Assembly: GCA_023663085.1 (NCBI GenBank)
Contig: JAMPIB010000034.1
Coordinates: 1-40,392, forward strand
DNA length: 40,392 nt
Direction of reading: 5' to 3'
Source: Ruminococcus sp.
Lineage (GTDB): Bacteria; Bacillota; Clostridia; Lachnospirales; Lachnospiraceae
Position numbers and translations under genes: made by a program
The notes under the pieces: model-generated
Seen by the model: only the letters and a program-made list of their open reading frames with translations
The model's database searches: none
What the model was told of the DNA's origin: nothing
In this document: one piece after another, positions 15,348-23,636 of the stretch
Layout of the letters: each line of letters starts with the position of its first letter
Numbering within the stretch: the stretch's first letter is position 1

Positions 15348-16187
15348 TTATTCTTCTTTATCGAACAGGGCGGAGATCACCATATTGATGAGAATAAAGA
15401 TCATCAAAACGATGGATAGTCCGCTGCCAAGATGCCAGTTGCCGGCCTGCGTGAACTCCTGTTCGATCACGTTGCCGATAAGCAGTACCTTACTGCCGCC
15501 AAGTAACGTACTGATCACGAATGTTGTCAGTGCCGGTACGAATACCATAGTGATGCCGCTGATGATGCCGGGCACGCTGAGCGGCAGGATGATGCGAAAA
15601 AAGGTCTGTATCTTATTAGCGCCAAGATCTTTGGCAGCATTAATAACGTTTTCATCTATTTTGGAAAGTGCGTTATATAAAGGCAGCACCATAAACGGCA
15701 GGAAATTGTATACCATACCAAGTATGATAGCATACGAAGTATTGATAATTTTTAACGGCGGCAGGTTAAGGAAAGAAAGGATACCGTTGATGACCCCCGT
15801 TTTCTCCAGCAAAGTCTGCCAGGCAAGCGTGCGCAGTAAAAAGTTCATCCACATGGGCAGGATAAAGATGAGGATGACAAAATTATGTTTTCCGGTCTTC
15901 TTTTCTACCAGTATCATGGCTAACGGATAGGCCAGAAGAAAGCAGATCAGCGTGCACACAACAGATAACAAAAGGGAGCGGCCGAAGGCTCTGGCGTGTC
16001 CGATGGAGGCGATCGCCAGAATATTTTCCATTGTAAAGGCGCCCGTCCTATCTGTGATACCATAGTAGAAGATCATGCCAAGCGGTATGATGATAAAAAA
16101 GGCTGACCAGAATACATAGGGAGCTGCCAACAGTTTTCTGCCGGAAAGGGAATTAAAATATGATAAAATCTTTGTCCTAGATTTCAA
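15348..16187 (-). CDS. potB: Spermidine/putrescine ABC transporter permease PotB
   Basis: The permease has six hydrophobic segments and the EAA-like ATPase-docking loop [24 protein letters not shown] at 16187 is preferred as start because AGGAGG lies 9 bp upstream (minus strand); an ATG at 16205 keeps the same frame but has no ribosome binding site. With the TTG start the protein has ~279 residues and overlaps potA by 11 bp; with the ATG it has 285. It forms the membrane channel with PotC. Confidence 0.9.
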   Translation of the reverse strand: MKSRTKILSYFNSLSGRKLLAAPYVFWSAFFIIIPLGMIFYYGITDRTGAFTMENILAIASIGHARAFGRSLLLSVVCTLICFLLAYPLAMILVEKKTGKHNFVILIFILPMWMNFLLRTLAWQTLLEKTGVINGILSFLNLPPLKIINTSYAIILGMVYNFLPFMVLPLYNALSKIDENVINAAKDLGANKIQTFFRIILPLSVPGIISGITMVFVPALTTFVISTLLGGSKVLLIGNVIEQEFTQAGNWHLGSGLSIVLMIFILINMVISALFDKEE

Positions 16188-17250
16188 GTGCGACAGCCTC
16201 CTCATCTTCAGATTCCGGTTTGTTCATGATCTGGATATTAAAGGGGTCTACCCTGATGCCGACCTTTTGGCCTACAGGCGTAAGCTGGGTGGAGTGTACG
16301 AGCCACTCAAAGCCATTCGCCATAACCTCCATTTCATAGTGGACGCCCTTAAAAATAAGATGTGTGACGACGCCTTGTATTGTACCAGCTTCGGGAACGG
16401 TCAGTTCCACATCTTCCGGACGTATGACTACATCTACGGGTCTGTGCGTACCGAAGCCTGTATCCACGCAGGCGAAGCGGGCGCCTAAGATTTCCACCAG
16501 TTTATCTTCGATCATCGTAGCGGCGATAATATTGCTGTCACCGATAAAATCAGCTACAAAGGCGTTCTCCGGTTCGTTATAGATAGATTCGGGCGTGCCG
16601 ATCTGCTGGATATATCCCTGGTTCATGACGACTATCGTATCGGACATGGTCAGCGCTTCTTCCTGATCGTGCGTAACGTAAACGAAAGTGATACCCAGTT
16701 CGTTTTTCATACGGATGAGTTCATACTGCATCTCCTGACGCAGCTTCAGGTCAAGAGCGCCTAACGGCTCATCCAACAAAAGCACTTTCGGCTCGTTGAC
16801 AATGGCTCTGGCAATGGCGATACGCTGCTGCTGGCCGCCGCTTAGAAGGTCGGGCATACGGTTTTCATAGCCTTCCAGATTGACCAGTTTTAAGGCGTAT
16901 TTTATCTTATCGTCGATATAATTTTTTGTTTTTTTCTTGATTTTTAAGCCAAAAGCGATATTATCTGCGATCGTCATATGCGTAAACAGGGCGTATTTCT
17001 GGAAAACGGTATTCAGAGGCCGCTTATTGGGCGGTACTTTGGTGATGTCCCGGCCATCAAAAATAACCCTGCCGGTATCGGGATTTACGAAGCCGCCGAG
17101 AATGCGCAGAGTGGTCGTCTTGCCGCAGCCGCTGGGGCCGAGCAGGGTCACGAACTCGTTTTCATGTATATTCAGATCAAGGTCATCCAAAACCATCTGT
17201 CCGTCAAACGATTTGGAGATATGTTCTAAGTTTATCAGTTCTTTTTGCAT
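16177..17250 (-). CDS. potA: Spermidine/putrescine ABC transporter ATP-binding protein
   Basis: This 357-residue ATPase has Walker [11 protein letters not shown] near residue 38, the Q-loop [11 protein letters not shown], the signature [15 protein letters not shown] near residue 139 and Walker [13 protein letters not shown]. The switch His lies in [13 protein letters not shown]-terminal TOBE-type domain ([20 protein letters not shown]) is typical of PotA/MalK importers. It powers uptake of polyamines through PotBC. GAGGAGG precedes the ATG. The regulator gene lies 15 bp upstream and potB overlaps downstream. Confidence 0.95.
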   Translation of the reverse strand: MQKELINLEHISKSFDGQMVLDDLDLNIHENEFVTLLGPSGCGKTTTLRILGGFVNPDTGRVIFDGRDITKVPPNKRPLNTVFQKYALFTHMTIADNIAFGLKIKKKTKNYIDDKIKYALKLVNLEGYENRMPDLLSGGQQQRIAIARAIVNEPKVLLLDEPLGALDLKLRQEMQYELIRMKNELGITFVYVTHDQEEALTMSDTIVVMNQGYIQQIGTPESIYNEPENAFVADFIGDSNIIAATMIEDKLVEILGARFACVDTGFGTHRPVDVVIRPEDVELTVPEAGTIQGVVTHLIFKGVHYEMEVMANGFEWLVHSTQLTPVGQKVGIRVDPFNIQIMNKPESEDEEAVALEI

Positions 17251-17265
17251 GAAAAATCCTCCTCG

Positions 17266-17823
17266 CTAAAAGTTGGGCGGGGTAGAAATCCAGAGGAATG
17301 TGGCGCCTGTTTTTTCTCCCGCTTTGATATAGTGCCCGGAATCCGGTCTGAAATAGAAGGATTCTCCTTTTCTGGCCGTTATGGTCCGTTCTCCGAGAAT
17401 GATATGGATCGTACCGGAGAGAACGTAACCGAACTCTTCGCCTTCATGCGGAAGGTCGGGATAAGTGGAGCCTCCGGCTTCTAAAGTGACGCGTATCGGT
17501 TCCATCATGTTTTTCTGTGCGTTGGGGATGATCCATTCTATTTTATTATGCAGTTCGTTATCCAGTTTTTCAAAATAATCGTCGGCACCGAAGACAATCT
17601 GTTCGTCGGCGGTATCTGTAAAAAAGTTTTTTAAGTCTGTTCCCAGACATTGCAGGATGTCAATAAGGGTGGCAATGGAAGGTGAAGTCAGATTATTTTC
17701 CAACTGACTGATAAAACCTTTGGACAGTTCGCAGCGGTCGGCCAGTTCTTCCTGCGTGAGTCCCTTTTTGTTCCGCAGTTCTTTGATCTTATTTCCAATG
17801 TCCATTTTTCCGGCGGAGTCCAT
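17266..17823 (-). CDS. XRE-cupin transcriptional regulator of the pot operon
   Basis: The 185-residue protein has an N-terminal helix-turn-helix (IKELRNKKGLTQEELADRCE, then LSKGFISQLENNLTSPSIAT). A C-terminal cupin follows (HEGEEFGYVLSGTIHIILGE, then ARKGESFYFRPDSGHYI). This architecture is shared with PuuR-type repressors that sense polyamines or related ligands. It is the first gene of the operon, 15 bp before potA, which supports control of polyamine uptake and autoregulation. AAGGAA precedes the ATG at 17823; an alternative ATG six codons later (MDIGNK) has a poorer site. Confidence 0.88.
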   Translation of the reverse strand: MDSAGKMDIGNKIKELRNKKGLTQEELADRCELSKGFISQLENNLTSPSIATLIDILQCLGTDLKNFFTDTADEQIVFGADDYFEKLDNELHNKIEWIIPNAQKNMMEPIRVTLEAGGSTYPDLPHEGEEFGYVLSGTIHIILGERTITARKGESFYFRPDSGHYIKAGEKTGATFLWISTPPNF

Positions 17824-17902
17824 AGATATCGTTCCTTTCGTTAAATGCTTGATTATTCCCGTTTTTTTATGTTTTTCCCACGGTCGGTCGATTCAGTTAT
17901 AA

Positions 17903-17917
17903 TAAACTTTAAGTTTA
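17903..17917. promoter_or_regulatory. Palindrome upstream of the XRE-pot operon (candidate operator)
   Basis: TAAACTT-T-AAGTTTA is a perfect 7-1-7 dyad about 80 bp upstream of the regulator start. It overlaps an A/T-rich region with a possible -10 (TATTAT, minus strand 17904-17899). Binding by the encoded XRE-cupin protein is inferred. The rest of the 17824-18155 gap holds only this and the promoter at 18027. Confidence 0.45.
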
Positions 17918-18026
17918 CTGACACTAAACAAATACTGATACTCATTATACATATGCGGCGGCAAATGTCAATATGTGATCATCATTAACTCATTTTTTTC
18001 TTACTTACTCATAAATATCTACGTAA

Positions 18027-18055
18027 TTGACACCTGATTGGTACATAAATATAAT
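18027..18055 (+). promoter_or_regulatory. Perfect-consensus promoter for the ABC transporter operon
   Basis: TTGACA (18027-18032) and TATAAT (18050-18055) match the vegetative consensus in all twelve positions with a 17-bp spacer. A second TTGACA follows at 18058 without a good -10. The leader to the start codon at 18156 is about 95 nt. Confidence 0.8.
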
Positions 18056-18155
18056 TATTGACAATATGGAAATAAGAGTAATGTTTCTTTTAAGAGTGTA
18101 GAGAGATTTACTGGCTCATCCATAAAGATAATTTGGGAAAGAAGGGAGCAGGACG

Positions 18156-19250
18156 ATGAAATTAGCGTGGAAAGAATTAGTTTACAGTAAGAAGAAGTAT
18201 ATTTTGATTGAACTTATTATTGTACTTCTGGTATTTATGGTATTGTTTTTGTCGGGACTGGTGGAAGGACTCGGCAGGGCGGTAATTTCCGGCATTGAGG
18301 ATATGGATGCAGATTATTTTCTCCTCAGTGATTCTGCAGAAAGTCTGATAACGGTTTCGGATCTGGATCTGGATGTTTATGCACAGGCGGATGGACAGAC
18401 GGACGCGGAACTTGCGGTTTTGGATATACAGCGGATGTATCTGACAAAAGCGGATGATACGGAAAAAATGAATATTACTTATTTTGCCGTTGAAAGAGGC
18501 AGTTTTCTTGAACCGTCTGTGGCGGAAGGCGTACAGTTTGGAGATGCGGATGTGGAAAATCCCATTATCTTAGATGATGATTTCCAATCAGAGGGCATTG
18601 AAACAGGCGATATTGTCTCAGACTCGTCAACAGGTCTGGAATTTACTGTTATTGGTTTTGCAAAAGACCAGATGTACGGACATACTTCGATTGGATTTAT
18701 TCCCACGGATACATACCATGAGCTGCGCACACTGTTGAATCCATTATATGAGAAGTCCTGTCATGCGGTTGTCATCAGGGGAACGGATATAGAGAATATC
18801 CGGATCGAGGGAACAGAGCTGATTTCCAAAGCGGATATTGTGGAAAATATTCCATCTTATAAGGCAGAGCATATGACCATTACCATGATTATCTGGGTTC
18901 TGGAAATTGTTACTGCGGTAGTGATCGGTGTTTTTTATTATATTCTCACGCTCCAGAAACAGAAGCAGTTTGGTGTCATGAAGGCCATTGGCGTGGAGAT
19001 GAAACTGTTAGCCGGCATGGCCGCAGGACAGGTATGTATGATTGCGGTATTCGGCGCGCTCCTTGCGGCTGTCCTGACTTATGGAATGGCGGCGGCGCTT
19101 CCACAGGCGATGCCTTTTTATCTGAAGAATGAAAATGTGTGTATTTTACTGGTGGTATTCATATTGGTTTCTATTGCATCGAGTCTGATTTCCATGTTGA
19201 ATATTGCCAAAGTTGATCCAATGAAAGTGATCGGAGGTGCAGACGAATGA
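18156..19250 (+). CDS. FtsX-like ABC transporter permease
   Basis: The 364-residue protein has one N-terminal transmembrane helix (YILIELIIVLLVFMVLFLSG). A ~200-residue extracytoplasmic domain follows, then three C-terminal helices, the last two around LLAGMAAGQVCMIAVFGALL and CILLVVFILVSIASSLISML. This is the MacB/FtsX/DevC-type topology, used for mechanotransmission or export rather than channel import. The closing NIAKVDPMKVIGG is a common family ending. AGGGAG precedes the ATG. Its stop overlaps the ATG of the ATPase gene (ATGA), so the two make one transporter. The substrate is unknown; lipoprotein, lipid or antimicrobial peptide extrusion are possibilities. Confidence 0.85.
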   Translation: MKLAWKELVYSKKKYILIELIIVLLVFMVLFLSGLVEGLGRAVISGIEDMDADYFLLSDSAESLITVSDLDLDVYAQADGQTDAELAVLDIQRMYLTKADDTEKMNITYFAVERGSFLEPSVAEGVQFGDADVENPIILDDDFQSEGIETGDIVSDSSTGLEFTVIGFAKDQMYGHTSIGFIPTDTYHELRTLLNPLYEKSCHAVVIRGTDIENIRIEGTELISKADIVENIPSYKAEHMTITMIIWVLEIVTAVVIGVFYYILTLQKQKQFGVMKAIGVEMKLLAGMAAGQVCMIAVFGALLAAVLTYGMAAALPQAMPFYLKNENVCILLVVFILVSIASSLISMLNIAKVDPMKVIGGADE

Positions 19251-19924
19251 GTGAATATGTGTTGGAACTGGAGCATATAGCAAAAGCATACCCGGATGGC
19301 GGAAGAAAAAATGTGGTTTTAAATGATATATCTTTAAAGGTGGAAAGAGGAGATTTTATTGCCATCATCGGGCCATCTGGATCTGGCAAAAGTACCTTCC
19401 TGACAATTGCAGGAATGCTGTTGTCGCCGGACGCCGGGAGTGTTACGATCAATGGAGAGAACCTGTCCGGTAATAAGAAAAAGAACTGGACACGGATACG
19501 CAAGGAGCACATAGGATTTATTTTCCAGAATCATCAGCTTCTGCCGTATTTAAAAGCCAGAGAGCAGCTTTCCATGTTCCAGTCTAAAGAGAACCGGGAC
19601 AGGATCAATATTGATGATATGTTTGAGGAACTGGGAATAACGGAATGCAAAACCCAATATCCCTCAAAACTGTCAGGCGGACAGAAGCAGCGTATAGCCA
19701 TTGCCAGGGCATTTGTAAATGACCCGGATATCATCCTTGCGGACGAGCCAACCGCAAGCCTTGACAGAGAGCGGGGCAGACAAGTGGTGGAAATGATGAG
19801 GATGGAAGTGAAAAAATATAATAAAGCGGCCATTATGGTGACGCATGATGAGAGGGTGCTGAATCTGGTGGACAAAGTGTATTGTCTGGAGGATGGAACA
19901 CTGACAGAAAGAACTTTGCGCTAA
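19247..19924 (+). CDS. ABC transporter ATP-binding protein (LolD/MacB type)
   Basis: The 225-residue ATPase has Walker A GPSGSGKST near residue 43, the Q-loop FIFQNHQLLPYL, the signature [15 protein letters not shown] near residue 143, Walker B IILADEPTASLD and the switch MVTHDER. The short length without an extra domain, and 'DEPTASLD', are typical of ATPases partnered with FtsX/MacB-like permeases. It is translationally coupled to the permease before it through a 4-bp overlap. Confidence 0.93.
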   Translation: MSEYVLELEHIAKAYPDGGRKNVVLNDISLKVERGDFIAIIGPSGSGKSTFLTIAGMLLSPDAGSVTINGENLSGNKKKNWTRIRKEHIGFIFQNHQLLPYLKAREQLSMFQSKENRDRINIDDMFEELGITECKTQYPSKLSGGQKQRIAIARAFVNDPDIILADEPTASLDRERGRQVVEMMRMEVKKYNKAAIMVTHDERVLNLVDKVYCLEDGTLTERTLR

Positions 19925-20002
19925 ATGAATCCTGCTAAATGAATGAGACGTTTCTAAAGTGAAAAAGTTATGAGATATGCCTATCGTTTTGTGAAAAAAA
20001 GA

Positions 20003-20031
20003 TTAACAAATGGAGGGAGATGTGGTAGAAT
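20003..20031 (+). promoter_or_regulatory. Promoter of the lactonase gene
   Basis: TTAACA (20003-20008) and TAGAAT (20026-20031) are 17 bp apart, about 32 bp upstream of the start codon at 20063. Confidence 0.55.
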
Positions 20032-20062
20032 CAGGTTAATGAGAGAATGGAGGAACCATCTT

Positions 20063-21124
20063 ATGGAAAAAGGTAAATATGTAGCGTATGTCTCTACCTA
20101 TACGATTGGAAACAAGGACAAATACGGTATCAGGATCTATGATGTGGATATTGAACATGGCCGTATGAGTGAAAAAAACCAGGTGGAGATTACCAATTCA
20201 TCTTATATCAGCATTTCTCATAACCAGAAATTTTTATATTCCATCACAGACTTCGGCGTGGAGGCTTACAGGATCCTGCCGACGGGAGACCTGGAGAAAA
20301 TTAATGACGGCAGTATCAATGGTATGAGAGGCTGCTATCTTTCTACCGATTATGACGATCAGTTTCTGTTTGTAGGCGGTTATCATGATGGGAAGATCAC
20401 GGCCCTGCGTTTGCGCGAGGACGGCGGTATCGGAGAGATCACCGACGAAATCTATCATAAGGGGCTTGGCAGTATCGCGGAACGTAATTTCAGACCGCAT
20501 GTCAACTGTGTGAAGATGACGAGGGACAATAAATATCTGTGCGCCGCCGATCTGGGTATGGATCATACGAATGTTTACCGCCTTGACCATGTAAACGGCA
20601 AGCTGCGTCCAATCGACATGATCCGCAGCGAGCAGGAATCCGCCCCCAGACATCTGAAATTTTCCAAAGACGGCAGATACCTTTATATCGTACATGAATT
20701 AAAGAACTGCATCGACGTCTATACCTATCAGGAGATAAACGGCAATCCGGAATTTGAGAAGATCCAGACGATCTCAACCTTGAATGATTATCATGCGGGC
20801 GGTTCCGCGGCCAGTGCTCTGAATATCTCCGAGGATTTTAAATATATGGTAAGTTCCAATGCCGGAGATAACAGCGCAGTCCTTTATAAGATAGACGAGG
20901 AGAACGGTAAATTAGAGAAAATACTGTGTCTGCCGATCAGCGGCGATTATCCGAAGGATGCGAATCTTTTCCCGGATAATAAGCACCTTGTTTCCCTGAA
21001 CCATGAGTCGAATACGATGACATTTTTCAATGTGGATCTGGAAAAAGGACTGCTCATCATGAACGGAAAAGAAATTGAAGTTCCGCAGCCAAACTGTATT
21101 ATCTTTCATAGACTTGCACAATAG
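20063..21124 (+). CDS. Beta-propeller lactonase-family protein (6-phosphogluconolactonase-like)
   Basis: The protein (~353 residues) begins MEKGKYVAYVSTYTIGNKDK and continues YGIRIYDVDIEHGRM. These are the first blade and the 'YVgTYT' motif of the Lactonase (seven-bladed propeller) family. Repeated blade text such as HLKFSKDGRYLYIVHELKNC and FRPHVNCVKMTRDNKYLCAA is present throughout. Some members hydrolyse 6-phosphogluconolactone in the pentose phosphate pathway; others have unknown substrates. The start at 20063 is chosen because GGAGGAA lies 9 bp before it, although the frame is open further upstream. There is no signal peptide, so it is cytoplasmic. The XrtG operon promoter overlaps its stop codon. 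Confidence 0.82.
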   Translation: MEKGKYVAYVSTYTIGNKDKYGIRIYDVDIEHGRMSEKNQVEITNSSYISISHNQKFLYSITDFGVEAYRILPTGDLEKINDGSINGMRGCYLSTDYDDQFLFVGGYHDGKITALRLREDGGIGEITDEIYHKGLGSIAERNFRPHVNCVKMTRDNKYLCAADLGMDHTNVYRLDHVNGKLRPIDMIRSEQESAPRHLKFSKDGRYLYIVHELKNCIDVYTYQEINGNPEFEKIQTISTLNDYHAGGSAASALNISEDFKYMVSSNAGDNSAVLYKIDEENGKLEKILCLPISGDYPKDANLFPDNKHLVSLNHESNTMTFFNVDLEKGLLIMNGKEIEVPQPNCIIFHRLAQ

Positions 21125-21142
21125 AAAAAAATGTGATATTAT
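21114..21142 (+). promoter_or_regulatory. Promoter of the XrtG exosortase operon
   Basis: TTGCAC (21114-21119, inside the lactonase stop region) and TATTAT (21137-21142) are 17 bp apart. The start codon of the first operon gene is at 21201. No terminator separates the lactonase from the operon, so some read-through is also likely. Confidence 0.6.
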
Positions 21143-21200
21143 AAAATAATCTATAGATAAATGTAAAAAAGTGCAATGAATATAACGCGAAAGAAGCTGA

Positions 21201-23621
21201 ATGTGTCATATGCAGACAAAGAAGTCCAGTCCAGCCCTGTTACAGGCAGGTAATTTTATAGCAGCAGTCATTGGCTCTCTGATCATTGCCGCAGGTATTG
21301 GATTTATTTTGTATGACACCGGGTTATATCTGCATGGCAGTTCTGTTTATGCGCAGATGTACAAGGTCGAAGTTCTGGCGGAGTCGATAGCAGACGGGGT
21401 ATGGTTCCCGCCATATGCCGGAGACTGGTATAACGGTTATGAGATCTTCCGCTATACGTCGCCGTTTGCTTATCTGCCGGCAGCGGTGATCCAGCAGGTT
21501 TTTCATGCCGATATACATATCAGTATCTGTGTGTTTTATGGACTTATGGCGTTTGTTTCCCAAATGGGATTTATGTTATTCGGCATCAGGGAAAAAAAGA
21601 GACTGGCGGCATTTTTGACAGGACTAGCTTTTTTGCTTTTGCCGACTACTTTTTCCATACTGATACTCGAAGGCAGTCTGGATGCGGTCATGAGTCTGGC
21701 GTTTATGCCGCTTGCCCTGTTTTTCCTGCATGATTTTATGAAGCGGAAACACAGGATAGCGTTATTGCCGTTTTCCGGTATCTTTTGTCTGATTATACTG
21801 GCGGATTATATCGCGGCTATCGCTTTCGGTATTGTGTTGTTGTTATATCTTATATTTTACGCGATCGCGGCCAGGGCATGGAGATATGCCGTGGCAGTCA
21901 TCGCCAATATGTTGATCTTATATGTGATAATGGGATATTATCTTTATCCTGCTATTGCAGGCGGCCTGTTAAGTAAGGATAATATCATACACGGCAATGT
22001 GCAGCCGCCTGTCAGCATCGCGCTGCTGGTGATCGCCGTCATCGGTCTGATAACAGCAGACAGGAGCCGGGTTGCGGGTTTTTTATCGACGGTGCTTTTT
22101 ATCGTTCTGGCCTTACCGGTCATGGAGCCGGTCAGAAAGATGATGTCTTCGCCGATCTTAGAGAAAACATACTGGTATCTGCTGATTGCCGTGACAATCT
22201 TCATGGTCACGCTGTTATGCTGGCAAAGACTGCGGCCAGTCTTTTTGGTGATCGCACTCTGTGTCATTGTGGGAGAAAATATCCCGCAGATCGCCTCATT
22301 GGGAGATGGAAATCGTGTTTTGCAGGAAAACGAGGCGTTTGTTACAGATTATCTTTTGGAAGAAGCGGCGGCTTATACGGATAACAGAGTGGTACTGATG
22401 GATCTGACAAGGCTGGGGGCGTTTCCACAGTGGTATTTTGCGGGCAGAGGTGTGGATACTATGGGCGGCTGGGATTTTGACAGCGCGCTTACGACACGGA
22501 ATCTGACCACTTTAAATGAAGCATTCGCCGACGGGTTTTATGATTATATGTTTGACAGGATGCTGCTTTATGGTAATGATACGGCTATTATCTTAAAAGA
22601 ATTTCTGGAAGAGGGGGCCTATGATACGCTGATTGCAGCAGGAGCGCGAAACGGTTACGAAGTGTGGTCGGAGAATGACAAGGCGCTTGTTTTTAAGGCG
22701 GCGGCTGTCAATGGCAGTTACGGTGTGGTCACGCAGTATACGAATATGGCCATAGGCACGGATGCGGCATATATCGCTTACATATATCCTTCTTTTGCTT
22801 ACGGGAACAGCGATTATCTGGATGATTATACGATAACGGAACTGGAGCAGTATCAGAAACTGTTTCTGGCGGGTTTTACTTACCGGGATAAAGAGACGGC
22901 GGAAAATATGCTCAAAGAACTTTCACGCAAGGGAACCGAGATTTATATTGACATGCAGCATATTCCGGTCAACGCCCTTACCGGCAAGAATGAATTCATG
23001 GGCGTGTATGCACAGTATGTCCAGTTTACCGAGGACTTTCCGATTCTGGAGAACGATAACGGCAATCAGTTTAAACTGGATTTTAAAGCGGGCGGATATG
23101 ATGTCTGGGATACCGTATATATTTCCGGATGCGAAGAGATTGTCAAAGAGTCTATTTATGAAAACAACAACCACTTAGTATATTTAGGAAAAAACTATGA
23201 ACCGAATGTAACGTTCATGGGATTTAATCTTCTGTATTATTACTTGACGACACACAATCAGGATTTAAAGCGTTTTCTGGATGAAGCATTACAGATTTCA
23301 TCGGAAGACCTGCACGAACCGGTCATCGTACCGGTACAGATAGAGAAGGAACCTTCCCGGATCACAGTGCACACGGAGGAAGACGGGGTCAACTGCAGCC
23401 TTGCCGCCGTTGATGCGCTCACAGCGGACAGAATCGTTTCCACACAGGAGAATCTGCTCGTGGTCAATCAGGGAGATACCATATTTAATATCGTTTACGC
23501 GGGACGAAGAGAGGGTAAATTTTTCAGCATCATAGGTTTGATCGCGCTTGGAATCATATGGATCAGCGTGTATGTCCTGTTAGAAAACGATGATAGCAAA
23601 AAAACTGATGAGGTGCAGTAA
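21201..23621 (+). CDS. Large PTPS-related integral membrane protein of the XrtG locus
   Basis: The 806-residue protein has an N-terminal half with about ten hydrophobic segments (first FIAAVIGSLIIAAGIGFILY). A ~400-residue extracytoplasmic domain follows, and a final helix (IIGLIALGIIWISVYVLL) is followed by a charged tail. This is the layout of the '6-pyruvoyl-tetrahydropterin-synthase-related' membrane proteins (PTPS_related), which look like polytopic glycosyltransferase- or YfhO-like proteins. The early motif YEIFRYTSPFAYLPAAV is typical. It begins the operon, 15 bp ahead of the surface-protein gene. A plausible role is transfer of a glycan or lipid-linked group at the outer membrane face; this is inference. 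An ATG three codons later is an alternative start. Confidence 0.8.
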   Translation: MCHMQTKKSSPALLQAGNFIAAVIGSLIIAAGIGFILYDTGLYLHGSSVYAQMYKVEVLAESIADGVWFPPYAGDWYNGYEIFRYTSPFAYLPAAVIQQVFHADIHISICVFYGLMAFVSQMGFMLFGIREKKRLAAFLTGLAFLLLPTTFSILILEGSLDAVMSLAFMPLALFFLHDFMKRKHRIALLPFSGIFCLIILADYIAAIAFGIVLLLYLIFYAIAARAWRYAVAVIANMLILYVIMGYYLYPAIAGGLLSKDNIIHGNVQPPVSIALLVIAVIGLITADRSRVAGFLSTVLFIVLALPVMEPVRKMMSSPILEKTYWYLLIAVTIFMVTLLCWQRLRPVFLVIALCVIVGENIPQIASLGDGNRVLQENEAFVTDYLLEEAAAYTDNRVVLMDLTRLGAFPQWYFAGRGVDTMGGWDFDSALTTRNLTTLNEAFADGFYDYMFDRMLLYGNDTAIILKEFLEEGAYDTLIAAGARNGYEVWSENDKALVFKAAAVNGSYGVVTQYTNMAIGTDAAYIAYIYPSFAYGNSDYLDDYTITELEQYQKLFLAGFTYRDKETAENMLKELSRKGTEIYIDMQHIPVNALTGKNEFMGVYAQYVQFTEDFPILENDNGNQFKLDFKAGGYDVWDTVYISGCEEIVKESIYENNNHLVYLGKNYEPNVTFMGFNLLYYYLTTHNQDLKRFLDEALQISSEDLHEPVIVPVQIEKEPSRITVHTEEDGVNCSLAAVDALTADRIVSTQENLLVVNQGDTIFNIVYAGRREGKFFSIIGLIALGIIWISVYVLLENDDSKKTDEVQ

Positions 23622-23636
23622 GAGGAGGAAATTAAG

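Noticed and set aside
14899-15930. Long open frame (343 codons) on the plus strand opposite potC and potB
   Set aside because: It lies antisense to two well-supported permease genes, has a biased low-quality composition and no ribosome binding site; it is a by-product of their codon usage.
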